From Phaeobacter sp. CECT 5382 (GTDB lineage Bacteria > Pseudomonadota > Alphaproteobacteria > Rhodobacterales > Rhodobacteraceae): a DNA stretch of 64,000 nucleotides. Both the position numbers and the translations under genes were made by a program. Below the pieces are notes generated by a model. That model saw only the letters and a program-made list of their open reading frames with translations, did not search any database and was not told where the DNA came from. This document shows, in pieces, positions 7,603 through 16,522 of this stretch. Location of the stretch: assembly GCF_001457775.1 (NCBI RefSeq), contig NZ_CYSG01000008.1, positions 62,001 through 126,000 on the forward strand, given 5' to 3'. Every line of letters starts with the position of its first letter. Position 1 is the stretch's first letter.

Positions 7603-8604
7603 TCAGATCGCGGCGAGCGCGTCCACCAGACGACCGGCACCGTGGCGATAGGGGTCTACAGCGGGCAGACCCATACGCTCTTCAGTTTCGGCCAGGTACT
7701 TGACCGCTTCTTCTTCGGTCAGGTGCTGGGTGTTGACTGAAATGCCAACGATCTTGCAATCGGCATTGGCGCGCTGCGCCAGCGGCAGCGCCACATCGCG
7801 CAGCTCTTCCAGCGAGGGCACCGAATAGCCGGGCAGACCCCGCATATGCGAGCGCGTCGGCTCGTGGCACAGGATCAATGCGTCCGCCTGACCGCCATGC
7901 ACCAGCGCCATGGTCACACCGGAATAGGAGACGTGGAACAGGGAGCCCTGCCCCTCGATCAGGTCCCAATGATCCTCTTCGTTATCGGGAGTGAGATATT
8001 CCACCGAACCCGCCATGAAATCAGCAATCACAGCGTCCAGTGGCACACCATGGCCGGTGATCAGGATGCCGGTTTGGCCGGTGGCGCGGAAGGTCGACTT
8101 CATGCCGCGCTCTTGCATTTCGGCATCCATCGCCAGGGCAGTGTACATCTTGCCAACAGAACAGTCGGTCCCCACGGCCAGACAGCGCTTGCCGGTACGG
8201 TTCACACCATTGGCAATTGGGTAGCCATCGGTTGGCACACGCACGTCATGCAGGGTGCCACCGTGGGTCTGCGCAGCCGCGACCAGATCGCCTTCGTCGC
8301 GCAGCAGGTTATGCAGACCGGAGGCCAGATCGTAGCCCATCTCAAGCGCCTCGATCAGCACTTCTTTCCAGGCAGCCGAGATCACCCCGCCCCGATTGGC
8401 AACGCCGATCACCAGGGTTTTTGCGCCCGCCGCCTTGGCCTCGGCCAGGGTCATTTCGGTCAGGCCGAGATCCGCGCCGCAACCGGGCAGGCGGATTTGT
8501 CCAACAGCATGGTCCGGACGCCAGTCGCGGATACCAATGGCAACCTTGGCGGCCAGCATGTCGGGCGCATCGCCCAGGAACAACAGATATGGTGTCTCGA
8601 TCAT
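7603..8604 (-). CDS. dgcN: N-acetyltransferase DgcN (DUF1611 family)
   Basis: 333 residues. A DUF1611-family protein with an N-terminal Rossmann-like domain and a P-loop-like segment VGTDCSVGKMYTALAM at about residues 165-180. DgcN is reported to make N-acetyl-D-glutamate as the first step of D-glutamate catabolism in marine bacteria. The product is the substrate of the adjacent dgcA enzyme. The start ATG at 8604 (MIETPYLLFLG) has a GAGGAA ribosome site; a longer reading adds 16 unlikely residues. It is the first gene of a minus-strand pair, with an MFS transporter gene upstream on the same strand. Confidence 0.88.
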   Translation of the reverse strand: MIETPYLLFLGDAPDMLAAKVAIGIRDWRPDHAVGQIRLPGCGADLGLTEMTLAEAKAAGAKTLVIGVANRGGVISAAWKEVLIEALEMGYDLASGLHNLLRDEGDLVAAAQTHGGTLHDVRVPTDGYPIANGVNRTGKRCLAVGTDCSVGKMYTALAMDAEMQERGMKSTFRATGQTGILITGHGVPLDAVIADFMAGSVEYLTPDNEEDHWDLIEGQGSLFHVSYSGVTMALVHGGQADALILCHEPTRSHMRGLPGYSVPSLEELRDVALPLAQRANADCKIVGISVNTQHLTEEEAVKYLAETEERMGLPAVDPYRHGAGRLVDALAAI

Positions 8605-8708
8605 GACGGGATTCCTCGTTTTTCTTAACGACGATTTTCTGAGTAATCCCATGCAAGTTCATACTCTTTTCGCCGACCGCCACCAGCGTGACGCAAGATT
8701 CTTCGCAA

Positions 8709-9986
8709 TTACTCCCGTTCTGTCGCAGAATTCACCGGAACGTCAGAATTGCTGTCACTTTCTTCCTCTGCAATCCAGGATTCGGCCTGCAACACCCCGG
8801 ATTGGGGAGCTCCAAGCACCGCAATGGCCTGTAAACTGCCGGTTTCTTCTGGCGCTTCCTCTTGCCCGCGACGCAGGACAGCCACCATTGCGACCAGTAA
8901 ACACAGGGCTGCGAGCACGATGAGGAACCCCTTTCCGTCAGCAATGCTGACCGTATTTGGCGCCACCAGCGTGCCCACGAACTGACCAAGGTTCAAAAGG
9001 AACAGCATGGTGCCGCTGGCTGGAACGATCTGCGAAGGTTTCAACTGGTCATTGGCATGGGCCGTGCAGACCGCATACATCGGCAAACTTGCGCCGGCGA
9101 GCACCCCAAACCCAACCACCAAGGTCAGATGGGACGGGTACAGCAACATCCAGAAACTGGCGGCCGCCCCTAGTAGCGCAAGGCCAAGCAGCACCAGTCG
9201 CCGGTCCGTTTTATCACTTATCCAGCCAATCGGGTATTGCACCACCGCCCCCACGATCATCGCCACGACCAGCACCCCGGAAGCCTGCGCCGCACTCATC
9301 CCTAGCGACAGTGCATAAAGTGGTAGAGTGATGAACCAGCCGGCCACCGCTGTGGCGCTCAGCAGATTTCCCAGAACCGCCATCGGCGACACCCGGTACA
9401 GCTTTTTCACCGACATCCGATCCGGCACCTCATAGTCAGGCGCCTTGTTGCCGGACAGCAGCAGCGGCACGATCGAGAGCGAAATCAGGATCGAAACAAC
9501 TCCGAACAACAGGTTCCCCGAGGGGTCCGGCAGCGCGACAAGGGCTGTACCAATCGCCGGGCCGGCCATCCAGATCATGAAGTAGATCGACAGGATCTGC
9601 GCCCGGTTGCGGTTTTCGGCCTTGGCCTGCAGCCAGCTTTCGGTGATCACATACATACCGGGATAACAGAACCCTGCGAGAAACCGCATCATCGACCAGG
9701 ACACCGGATCCGACGTGAGCAGATGCAGGATCGCCGCGATCGACACCAGGGACGCCAGCGCCGAAAAGGCCCGGATATGGCCCACCTTTTCGACCATGCG
9801 GGGGGCGGCCGCAGTGCCAATCAAGGCCCCCGCAGGATAGGCCGCCTGCATGATCGAAATCGTAAAATCCGAAAACCCAAGGCCCGCGCCCCGGATTGTC
9901 AGCAGGGTCACCAAAAGACCATTGGCCACCATCAAAAGCATCATGCCCAGAAACAGGGCCCAGTTTTCTATAAATGCGCGTTTCAT
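8709..9986 (-). CDS. MFS transporter
   Basis: 425 residues with about twelve membrane segments, split by a central hydrophilic loop around residues 195-215 (NKAPDYEVPDRMSVKKLYR). The N-half motif GALIGTAAAPRMVEKVGH and the C-half motif YPIGWISDKTDRR match the loop 2-3 and 8-9 signatures of the major facilitator superfamily. It resembles the YcaD-like branch. The C-terminal 45 residues are acidic and cytoplasmic. It is divergent from malyl-CoA lyase and upstream of dgcN with a 104 bp gap. Uptake of a D-amino acid or peptide would fit the context, but the substrate cannot be read from the sequence. Confidence 0.85.
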   Translation of the reverse strand: MKRAFIENWALFLGMMLLMVANGLLVTLLTIRGAGLGFSDFTISIMQAAYPAGALIGTAAAPRMVEKVGHIRAFSALASLVSIAAILHLLTSDPVSWSMMRFLAGFCYPGMYVITESWLQAKAENRNRAQILSIYFMIWMAGPAIGTALVALPDPSGNLLFGVVSILISLSIVPLLLSGNKAPDYEVPDRMSVKKLYRVSPMAVLGNLLSATAVAGWFITLPLYALSLGMSAAQASGVLVVAMIVGAVVQYPIGWISDKTDRRLVLLGLALLGAAASFWMLLYPSHLTLVVGFGVLAGASLPMYAVCTAHANDQLKPSQIVPASGTMLFLLNLGQFVGTLVAPNTVSIADGKGFLIVLAALCLLVAMVAVLRRGQEEAPEETGSLQAIAVLGAPQSGVLQAESWIAEEESDSNSDVPVNSATERE

Positions 9987-10074
9987 GCCCCTGAACTGAC
10001 AAGCCCGGCCCCTTGATGCGCGTCTGTTTGCGGCATTGCGACCTGCGCCGCATCGCAGCGTCGCCTTTCTGCAT

Positions 10075-10093
10075 CTGCAAAATTCCCTTGCAG
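10075..10093. promoter_or_regulatory. Inverted repeat upstream of malyl-CoA lyase
   Basis: CTGCAA-N7-TTGCAG, a perfect 6+6 bp inverted repeat about 73 bp before the mcl1 ATG, in the 179 bp region shared with the divergent MFS gene. It could be an operator; the regulator is unknown. Confidence 0.35.
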
Positions 10094-10165
10094 GCGCCAG
10101 CGCAACTTAATAACACTCCAGTCAAGAGTGACGCAATTTCCTTTCCCTCAGGAGGATAGATCCAG

Positions 10166-11125
10166 ATGAGCTTTCGCATCCAGCCCGCCGCCCCGGCCCG
10201 CCCCAACCGTTGTCAGTTGTTCGGCCCCGGCTCCAACACCAAACTGTTCCCCAAAATGGCCGCTTCTGCTGCGGATGTGATCAATCTCGACCTCGAAGAT
10301 TCGGTTGCCCCCTCAGACAAGGATATCGCCCGCGCCAATGTCATCGAAGCCCTGAACACAGTGGATTGGGGCAACAAATACATGTCGGTGCGGATCAATG
10401 GTCTGGACACACCCTATTGGTATCGTGACGTAGTTGATCTGCTGGAACAGGCAGGCGACCGTCTGGATCAAATCATGATCCCCAAAGTGGGCTGCGCCGA
10501 AGACGTCTATGCTGTGGATGCGCTGGTTACAGCGATTGAACGCGCCAAGGGCCGCACCAAACCTGTATCCTTTGAAGTGATCATCGAATCGGCTGCGGGC
10601 ATCGCCCATGTCGAAGAAATCGCCGCCTCATCGCCACGCATGCAGGCGATGTCGCTGGGCGCTGCGGATTTCGCCGCCTCGATGGGGATGCAGACCACTG
10701 GCATCGGCGGCACGCAGGAAAACTACTACATGCTGCGCGACGGCGAAAAGCACTGGTCCGATCCCTGGCACTGGGCCCAGACCGCCATCGTCGCCGCCTG
10801 CCGCACCCATGGCGTACTGCCTGTCGATGGTCCCTTTGGCGACTTCTCTGACGACGACGGCTATATCGCCCAGGCGAAGCGCTCAGCGACGTTGGGCATG
10901 GTCGGAAAATGGGCGATCCATCCCAAACAGATCGGCCTGGCGAATGAAGTCTTCACCCCCTCCGAAGAAGCCGTCTCCGAGGCGCGCGAAATCCTTGCGG
11001 CAATGGAAACAGCCAAGGCCAACGGCGAGGGCGCCACTGTCTACAAGGGCCGTCTGGTCGATATCGCCTCGATCAAACAGGCAGAGGTCATCGTGGCTCA
11101 GTCAGAACTGATCGCAAAGGGCTAA
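10166..11125 (+). CDS. mcl1: L-malyl-CoA/beta-methylmalyl-CoA lyase
   Basis: 319 residues, cytoplasmic, HpcH/HpaI (CitE-like) TIM-barrel family. It cleaves beta-methylmalyl-CoA to glyoxylate and propionyl-CoA, and malyl-CoA to glyoxylate and acetyl-CoA, in the ethylmalonyl-CoA pathway. Features are RCQLFGPGSNTKLFPKM, the metal/substrate region VINLDLEDSV, the arginine in SVRINGLDT, FEVIIESAAG with the Mg-binding glutamate, and LGAADFAASMG. Length and sequence closely resemble the characterised Rhodobacter enzyme. The CAGGAGGA ribosome site is strong. A terminator follows, so the gene appears monocistronic. Confidence 0.93.
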   Translation: MSFRIQPAAPARPNRCQLFGPGSNTKLFPKMAASAADVINLDLEDSVAPSDKDIARANVIEALNTVDWGNKYMSVRINGLDTPYWYRDVVDLLEQAGDRLDQIMIPKVGCAEDVYAVDALVTAIERAKGRTKPVSFEVIIESAAGIAHVEEIAASSPRMQAMSLGAADFAASMGMQTTGIGGTQENYYMLRDGEKHWSDPWHWAQTAIVAACRTHGVLPVDGPFGDFSDDDGYIAQAKRSATLGMVGKWAIHPKQIGLANEVFTPSEEAVSEAREILAAMETAKANGEGATVYKGRLVDIASIKQAEVIVAQSELIAKG

Positions 11126-11173
11126 GCCTATCACTAAGGGCTGAACTGTCTCTGAATGTTTCACCAAAAGACT

Positions 11174-11206
11174 GGGCGCTCCTATTGGAGCGCCCTTCTT
11201 TGTTTT
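11174..11206 (+). terminator. Rho-independent terminator after mcl1
   Basis: Perfect 9 bp stem GGGCGCTCC / GGAGCGCCC with the tetraloop TATT, followed by TTCTTTGTTTT. It lies 48 bp after the mcl1 stop. Confidence 0.85.
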
Positions 11207-11324
11207 GGGAAGCGAAACTGCCCAAGGCTGCAGACCTGCATTCTGGATGTTGATTTGCATCAAGGAATGAATTCCAATTGCAGAATATTTGAGAGCAAAA
11301 CCCACTCAAAGGAATACCCTGCAC

Positions 11325-11756
11325 ATGAAACGCTTCTTGCTTCTCGCCCTACTTGCCCTTGCGACTGCCACCTCTGTGCAGGCTGGTAGCCATGGCAAAA
11401 ACCGCCAGCAGCCACGCGAGTTGTCGGCGCCTATCGTCCGCCTCACCCCCGTGATCAAGAAAAACGCTGATGCCTTGGAACTGACGACGGAACAGCGCGC
11501 CGACCTGCAGGCTTGGTTGTCCACCATGCCTGCCAAACGCAAAGCACTCGAAGCCGAAGCCCTGCAGGCCCGCGCCGCGCTGCGCAGCGCCATTCTGACA
11601 GGTGCCCCAGAAGCCGAACGTGCGGCCCTGGCCCAGCGCGTTGGCGACTATGAGGTCAAACTGGTGACAATGCGCGGCAAATGTGTGGACCACTGGCGCG
11701 CGGTGCTGAATGCCGATCAATTTGCCCAGGCCCTGTCGATCCTGCAGGGAAAATAA
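11325..11756 (+). CDS. Secreted Spy/CpxP-like small protein
   Basis: 143 residues. The N-terminus MKRFLLLALLALATATSVQA is a clear Sec signal peptide with an AxA-type cleavage site near residue 20. The mature part is a charged helical protein. ADALELTTEQRADLQAWL resembles the LTxxQ helix of Spy/CpxP-type periplasmic proteins, followed by a long Ala/Glu/Arg helix and one cysteine in MRGKCVDHWRAVL. Periplasmic chaperone or metal-stress roles are known in that superfamily; assignment here is tentative. I start at the ATG at 11325 because it begins the signal peptide. It is flanked by terminators on both sides, so it is an independent unit. Confidence 0.7.
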   Translation: MKRFLLLALLALATATSVQAGSHGKNRQQPRELSAPIVRLTPVIKKNADALELTTEQRADLQAWLSTMPAKRKALEAEALQARAALRSAILTGAPEAERAALAQRVGDYEVKLVTMRGKCVDHWRAVLNADQFAQALSILQGK

Positions 11757-11766
11757 CGCCGGTCAG

Positions 11767-11801
11767 ACCAGCCTCAAGCCTCATTGGGGCTGGTTCTTTT
11801 T
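11767..11801 (+). terminator. Rho-independent terminator
   Basis: ACCAGCC / GGCTGGT stem, with further pairing possible inside the 14 nt loop, followed by TCTTTTT. It lies just after the Spy-like gene. Confidence 0.7.
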
Positions 11802-11889
11802 GCTGCTGTCCTATCTGTTGGTTTCAGAGCCGATCACCAGCGCTCCCTGTTGAAGGCGCCGGTTTGGCATAGCTACCTGGAGCACATAA

Positions 11890-12513
11890 ATGGCAGATTT
11901 GACGCTGATACATACGGCAGAGGTCCATGTCGCCACATTCGCGGCCTTGGCCCCGGAGGCGGATCTTTGCCATGTTGTGCGCCCGGATTGGCTGGCCCGT
12001 GCGCAGACCGGCATAGGTGCCGACCTCACGGCGGAAATCTCCGCAGAATTCAAAGCCGTGACTGGCCCGGTGCTCTGTACCTGCACCACTCTGGGCCCCA
12101 CCGTCGAAGCGATGGGCGCAACCCGCGTGGACTGGCCGATGATGCAGATTGCCGCGCAGCACGCAATTACCGCGCAAAAGCCCGTGTTGATGGCCTATTG
12201 CCTGGCCAGCACAGCTGAGCCTTCGTCCGCGCTTTTGCGGCGGGCCTTTGGCGAGCGACACGCGGATATCACAGAACTGGCGCTGCCACAGCACTGGCCC
12301 CTGTTCGAAGCCGGGAATTCCACCGCGTTCTGCGCCGCACTGGCCGAAAGTATCGCGATCGAGTTGGCGCAGAATGACTATGCCTGCGTGGTTCTGGCAC
12401 AGGCCTCTATGGCGGGCACCGCGGCTATTCTGGCCCAGCAGGTCGCACTTCCGGTGCTAGCTTCGCCGCAGATTGCGATGCAGGCGCTGCTAGCTCCGCA
12501 GATCCTTGGGTGA
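11890..12513 (+). CDS. Asp/Glu racemase-superfamily-like protein
   Basis: 207 residues, cytoplasmic. The sequence has the two-domain pattern of the Asp/Glu/hydantoin racemase fold: a first half with GPVLCTCTTLGPTVEAMGA (one cysteine region) and a second half with NDYACVVLAQASMAGTAAIL (the second). True racemases use one cysteine from each half, and cysteines are present in both segments here, although the flanking motifs are divergent. The substrate is unknown. The stop codon overlaps the end of the convergent Lrp gene by 24 bp. Confidence 0.62.
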   Translation: MADLTLIHTAEVHVATFAALAPEADLCHVVRPDWLARAQTGIGADLTAEISAEFKAVTGPVLCTCTTLGPTVEAMGATRVDWPMMQIAAQHAITAQKPVLMAYCLASTAEPSSALLRRAFGERHADITELALPQHWPLFEAGNSTAFCAALAESIAIELAQNDYACVVLAQASMAGTAAILAQQVALPVLASPQIAMQALLAPQILG

Positions 12514-12942
12514 ACCCATGACCACATAGGTGGTGATCGCCGTGACATAGGGCGAGGTACCCAGAATATCTGTGTGAAACCTCTTGTAGCTGGGAAGGTC
12601 AGCGCATTCGACCCGCAGCAGGTATTCAATGGTGCCAGTGATATTATGACATTCGACCACCTCTGGGGCATCATTCATCGCCCGTTCAAAGGCCCGCTGC
12701 GCGTCCTTGGTATGCTCCCCCAGGCCAACCCCGATATAGGTGACAAATCCGGCGCCCATGGCATCGCGGTCCAGCACTGCCCGATAGCCGCTGATAACAC
12801 CGGCTCGTTCAAGATCCTGCACCCGACGCAGGCAGGCCGAAGGCGACAGGCCGACCCGCTCGGCCAGCTCCAGATTGCTGATGCGCCCATCACGGGTCAG
12901 CTCCTGCAATATCTGTTGGTTTATACGATCACTTTTCACCAT
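12490..12942 (-). CDS. Lrp/AsnC family transcriptional regulator
   Basis: 150 residues, the standard Lrp length. The N-terminal winged helix is DRINQQILQELTRDGRISNLELAERVGLS, given here as DRINQQILQELTRDGR plus ISNLELAERVGLS, followed by SACLRRVQDLERAGVI. The C-terminal RAM/effector domain contains APEVVECHNITGTIEYLLRV. The start is the ATG at 12942 (MVKSDRIN), removing an overlong extension that would overlap the neighbour. It is divergent from a LysE exporter with a 72 bp gap, the classic arrangement in which an Lrp-type regulator senses an amino acid and controls its exporter. Confidence 0.9.
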   Translation of the reverse strand: MVKSDRINQQILQELTRDGRISNLELAERVGLSPSACLRRVQDLERAGVISGYRAVLDRDAMGAGFVTYIGVGLGEHTKDAQRAFERAMNDAPEVVECHNITGTIEYLLRVECADLPSYKRFHTDILGTSPYVTAITTYVVMGSPKDLRS

Positions 12943-13014
12943 TGATTGCAGAAATAGACACGATCCGCACAAAAACGCAATTTCATTCGGGGTCTGACGC
13001 GCCAAATTCGCGTC

Positions 13015-13611
13015 ATGACCTATGAACTCTTCCTCGCGCTTGCGCTTTTCGCCTTTGTCTCCTCGATCACGCCGGGGCCAAACAATCTGATGCTGATGGC
13101 CTCTGGGGCCAATTTCGGCTTTCGTCGCACCATCCCGCATATGTTAGGGGTGGCGCTTGGCTTTGTCTTTATGGTGGTGCTGGTGGGCGCAGGTCTGGTG
13201 CAGATCTTTGACGCCTTCCCGATCAGCTACACGGTGCTGAAGGTCGCGTCTGTCACCTATCTGCTGTATCTCGCCTGGAAGATTGCCCATGCAGGCCCCG
13301 TCGAGTCCTCCGACAGCACAGGCACGCCGATGACCTTTTTACAGGCCGCGGCCTTTCAATGGGTCAATCCAAAGGCCTGGGCCATGGCCCTGACTGCGAT
13401 CAGCGCCTATGCTCCAAATCAGACCCTTTGGGCAATTTTTCTAGTAGCTGCCGTCTTTGGCCTCATCAACCTGCCTTCGGTCGGCTCCTGGACCATTCTC
13501 GGCCAGCAAATGGCGCGGTTTTTGACAAATCCGCGCCGCCTGACCCAATTCAACTGGCTCATGGCTGTCCTGCTGGTTGCCTCGCTCTATCCGGTGATCT
13601 GGCCGAACTGA
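13015..13611 (+). CDS. LysE family amino acid exporter
   Basis: 198 residues with about six membrane helices. The signature SSITPGPNNLMLMASGANFGF near residue 20 is the conserved LysE/RhtB motif, followed by PHMLGVALGFVFM and the mid-protein NPKAWAMALTAIS motif. The family exports amino acids or derivatives across the inner membrane. The substrate is not determined by sequence. The divergent Lrp gene at 12490 is its probable regulator. Confidence 0.9.
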   Translation: MTYELFLALALFAFVSSITPGPNNLMLMASGANFGFRRTIPHMLGVALGFVFMVVLVGAGLVQIFDAFPISYTVLKVASVTYLLYLAWKIAHAGPVESSDSTGTPMTFLQAAAFQWVNPKAWAMALTAISAYAPNQTLWAIFLVAAVFGLINLPSVGSWTILGQQMARFLTNPRRLTQFNWLMAVLLVASLYPVIWPN

Positions 13612-13624
13612 GGAGGCACCCGGA

Positions 13625-14458
13625 TCAGCGCAGAGGCAGGCAGATTTCAGTGATCAACTCCTCTGCGGGGACCTCACGAGGATTGTTGAGATAGATCTCA
13701 TAGCAAGGCGCATCGGCTGGATCCTCTCCTGAATCCGGCAACCAGTTGCCAAACAGGCTGTGATAGGCCGCCGAGATGCCCGAATAGGGCCCCTTGTAGG
13801 TCAGCACGGCCGTTTTGCCCCCGGCAATCTGTCTTTCCTCCATGCCATTAGGCACCGCAGCGCCGTGAAACAGACCACCGGCAAAACTGCGCAGATCCCC
13901 CTCTGGCGTGTCATCAGGATTGTCATAGTATATGGCCGCCATGCCCGCCATCTGGGACCATAGGTTACGAGTTTGGCACAGGGCGCCAAAGGCTTCGAAC
14001 TTTTTCCCGATGCTGTGGTAGCTGCCTGCATGGGACAGGCCAACAAGCCGAAGCGCGGGGTCTTGGCGCAGGGTTACAGGGTACATAGGATAGTCTCCGG
14101 TTCTGAAGTCAGGACGCGAGGGCAGATGGCGCCCGGCTTTGCGAAAAGCCGTTGGACTAGCGCCATAGCCCTCTGTGAAGGCCCGAGAAAAGGAGCCTGC
14201 GTTTGGATAGCCCACAGCCTGCGCGATACGGTCCACCGGTGTCTGCGTCATCACCAGCGCGCTGGCGGCACGATGCAGGCGAATACGACGCACTGCCTGG
14301 GCACAGGTTTCGCCGGTTATGGCCCGAAACACCCGATGCCAGTGGAACCGCGACATCGCCGCCACATCCGCCAGCTGGTCCAACGACAGATCCCCGTCAG
14401 GGTTGTCGTGGATGTAATCCAGAACGCGCAGAATACGGTCTTCGTAGGCGATGGACAT
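13625..14458 (-). CDS. AraC family regulator with GyrI-like effector domain
   Basis: 277 residues. Residues 1-110 carry two AraC helix-turn-helix motifs (LSLDQLADVAAMSRFHWHRVF and VDRIAQAVGYPNAGSFSRAF, the first being 21 residues as a region rather than a quoted consensus). After a linker, residues 125-277 form a GyrI-like/SOUL-type small-molecule domain, ending PCYEIYLNNPREVPAEELITE. The architecture is that of Rob/SoxS-like multidrug sensors with C-terminal effector domains. I use the ATG at 14458 (MSIAYEDRILRVL). It converges with the LysE gene with only 13 bp between stops. Target genes are not evident. Confidence 0.85.
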   Translation of the reverse strand: MSIAYEDRILRVLDYIHDNPDGDLSLDQLADVAAMSRFHWHRVFRAITGETCAQAVRRIRLHRAASALVMTQTPVDRIAQAVGYPNAGSFSRAFTEGYGASPTAFRKAGRHLPSRPDFRTGDYPMYPVTLRQDPALRLVGLSHAGSYHSIGKKFEAFGALCQTRNLWSQMAGMAAIYYDNPDDTPEGDLRSFAGGLFHGAAVPNGMEERQIAGGKTAVLTYKGPYSGISAAYHSLFGNWLPDSGEDPADAPCYEIYLNNPREVPAEELITEICLPLR

Positions 14459-14692
14459 TTTGCAGGCTTCCTTCTCTCTTGCATGATCAGAAGTGCCACA
14501 TCGCAGGATCACAAATCTTGCTGAACCTTGATTGATGCGCAGAGCGCTGCCCAAAGCGGATGGCGATTACCTCGCTCCGGCACGAAAGAACCCTGAAGAT
14601 TGAGCGGTTTTCTGTTGACCCAAGGCAAGGCGCACAGTTGCATCTGCGCGCGCAGAAGGCCATATACGGCAAAACCGCGTGAGCGAGGCGAG

Positions 14693-15655
14693 ATGACACA
14701 GTATCTGGAATTTGAAAAACCGCTGGCCGAAATCGAAGGCAAAGCAGAAGAGCTGCGCGCCCTGGCCCGCGCCAACGAAGAAATGGATGTGGCCGATGAG
14801 GCTGCTGCGCTGGATGCCAAGGCAGAACAGCTGCTGAAAGATCTCTACAGTGATCTGACCCCCTGGCGCAAATGTCAGGTGGCGCGTCACCCGGACCGCC
14901 CCCATTGCAGCGACTATATCGACGCGCTTTTTACCGAATACACCCCACTTGCGGGTGATCGGAACTTTGCGGATGACCTTGCGGTTATGGGCGGGTTAGC
15001 CCGGTTTAATGACCAGCCGGTTATGGTGATCGGCCATGAAAAGGGCTCTGACACCAAGAGCCGTATTTTGCACAACTTTGGGATGGCACGCCCCGAAGGC
15101 TATCGCAAAGCCGTGCGTCTGATGGAAATGGCCGGCCGCTTTGGCCTGCCCGTGGTGACCATCGTTGACACCACCGGGGCCTATCCCGGCAAAGGTGCCG
15201 AAGAACGCGGTCAATCTGAGGCGATTGCGCGCTCCACGGAGATGAGCCTGAAAATCGGCGTGCCGGTAATTTCAGTGATCATTGGCGAAGGTGGCTCTGG
15301 TGGCGCCGTGGCCTTTGCCACCGCCAATCGCGTCGCCATGCTGGAGCATTCGGTTTATTCGGTTATCTCCCCTGAAGGCTGCGCCTCGATCCTGTGGAAA
15401 GACGCCGAGAAAATGCGCGAAGCCGCCGAAGCGCTGCGCCTGACCGCACAGAACCTACGCGAACTGGCCGTGATTGATCGCATCATCCCCGAGCCGATGG
15501 GCGGTGCCCATCGCGATGCCACATCCGCCATCACCTCTGTCGGCGGCGCCATTCAGGAAATGCTGGATGAGCTGAAGGGCAAGAACGGCGCTGACCTGAT
15601 CAAGGATCGCCGCCAGAAATTCCTCGACATTGGCTCCAAGGGGCTCGCGGCCTGA
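14693..15655 (+). CDS. accA: Acetyl-CoA carboxylase carboxyltransferase subunit alpha
   Basis: 320 residues, the normal length. Together with AccD (not in this window) it transfers carboxyl from biotin to acetyl-CoA to form malonyl-CoA, the first step of fatty acid synthesis. Features are the N-terminal coiled coil [19 protein letters not shown], the [13 protein letters not shown] region, the oxyanion-hole segment [17 protein letters not shown], and [20 protein letters not shown]. The start ATG at 14693 follows GCGAGGCGAG; the reading frame upstream is not AccA-like. A terminator follows, so the gene is probably monocistronic. Confidence 0.96.
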   Translation: MTQYLEFEKPLAEIEGKAEELRALARANEEMDVADEAAALDAKAEQLLKDLYSDLTPWRKCQVARHPDRPHCSDYIDALFTEYTPLAGDRNFADDLAVMGGLARFNDQPVMVIGHEKGSDTKSRILHNFGMARPEGYRKAVRLMEMAGRFGLPVVTIVDTTGAYPGKGAEERGQSEAIARSTEMSLKIGVPVISVIIGEGGSGGAVAFATANRVAMLEHSVYSVISPEGCASILWKDAEKMREAAEALRLTAQNLRELAVIDRIIPEPMGGAHRDATSAITSVGGAIQEMLDELKGKNGADLIKDRRQKFLDIGSKGLAA

Positions 15656-15711
15656 GTAAGGTCTTTCCCGCCCTTTGGTAAGGGCTGTCACTGTTATGAT
15701 AATCTGTACAA

Positions 15712-15742
15712 ACGGCCTCCTATTAGGAGGTCGTTTTATTTG
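15712..15742 (+). terminator. Rho-independent terminator after accA
   Basis: ACGGCCTCC / GGAGGTCGT stem (one G-T wobble) with the loop TATTA, then TTTTATTT. It lies 57 bp after the accA stop. Confidence 0.8.
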
Positions 15743-15776
15743 AGGCGAGTGCTGATTGTTGGCCCAAGGCCGACTG

Positions 15777-16442
15777 TCACACCACCAGCAACCGCAACCC
15801 CTGCGTCACGTCAGAGCGCACCGCAAGGCGCAATCCCGGCTCATCTCCCGCCTTCAGCGCCGCGATGATCAGCTTGTGGTTCTGTGGTGGCTCTGTCCGG
15901 CGCAGACGTCCATATAGGGCGCGCATGGTCGGCCCAAGCTGGAGCCAGACGGTTTCTGCCATGGCCAGCATCGCAGGCGCCTGTGCGCGCAGATAAAGCG
16001 TGCGGTGAAATTCAAGATTGGCCCGGATATAGCCCACCGCATCGCGCTTCGACACCATTTCAGCCACGGTGGCATTGATGCTTTGCAGCCGGTCAATCAG
16101 CGCCATGTGGGCCCGTGGCAGGGCACGGCTGGACAGTTCCACCTCCAAAAGGGCGCGCAGGGCCGCCAGCTCTTCGATCCGCTCATTGCTGAGCTCCGGC
16201 GTCGAGACCCGCCCGGAAGAAGACAGCGACAACGCCCCTTCGGCCACCAGCCGCCGCACAGATTCACGCGCGGGGGTCATCGAGACATTAAATTCACGCC
16301 CGATGCCTCGCAGGGTCAGCGCCTCCCCCGGGGCGATATCCCCATACATGATCCGCGCCCTGAGGGCACGATAGACGCGATCATGGGCAGAAGCAGAAGT
16401 ATCAGCGGGGCTGGATGAGGCTGGTTTGGCAGAATTCGACAT
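15777..16442 (-). CDS. GntR family regulator (FCD/FadR type)
   Basis: 221 residues. The N-terminal winged helix (AHDRVYRALRARIMYGDIAP, LTLRGIGREFNVSMTPARES, VRRLVAEGALSL) is typical GntR. The C-terminal all-helical FCD domain includes LRALLEVELSSRAL and NLEFHRTLYLRAQAP, with the conserved aspartate/histidine positions that often bind a metal and an organic acid. It converges with accA and lies between it and the zinc-peptidase gene, with no obvious metabolic partner. It probably senses an organic acid; the target is unknown. Confidence 0.87.
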   Translation of the reverse strand: MSNSAKPASSSPADTSASAHDRVYRALRARIMYGDIAPGEALTLRGIGREFNVSMTPARESVRRLVAEGALSLSSSGRVSTPELSNERIEELAALRALLEVELSSRALPRAHMALIDRLQSINATVAEMVSKRDAVGYIRANLEFHRTLYLRAQAPAMLAMAETVWLQLGPTMRALYGRLRRTEPPQNHKLIIAALKAGDEPGLRLAVRSDVTQGLRLLVV

Positions 16443-16522
16443 GCCCTAGTCTGTGATCACAAATCCACTTAGGGTCAACCACAGAATGCAGCCAGCGCGA
16501 CCAAACCCGCACTGGTCTGATC

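Noticed and set aside
10073-10095. TCTGCAAA-type half-sites upstream of malyl-CoA lyase as a PccR/RamB-like fatty-acyl-CoA regulator site
   Set aside because: One half fits but the second half and the spacing do not. I kept only the plain inverted repeat.
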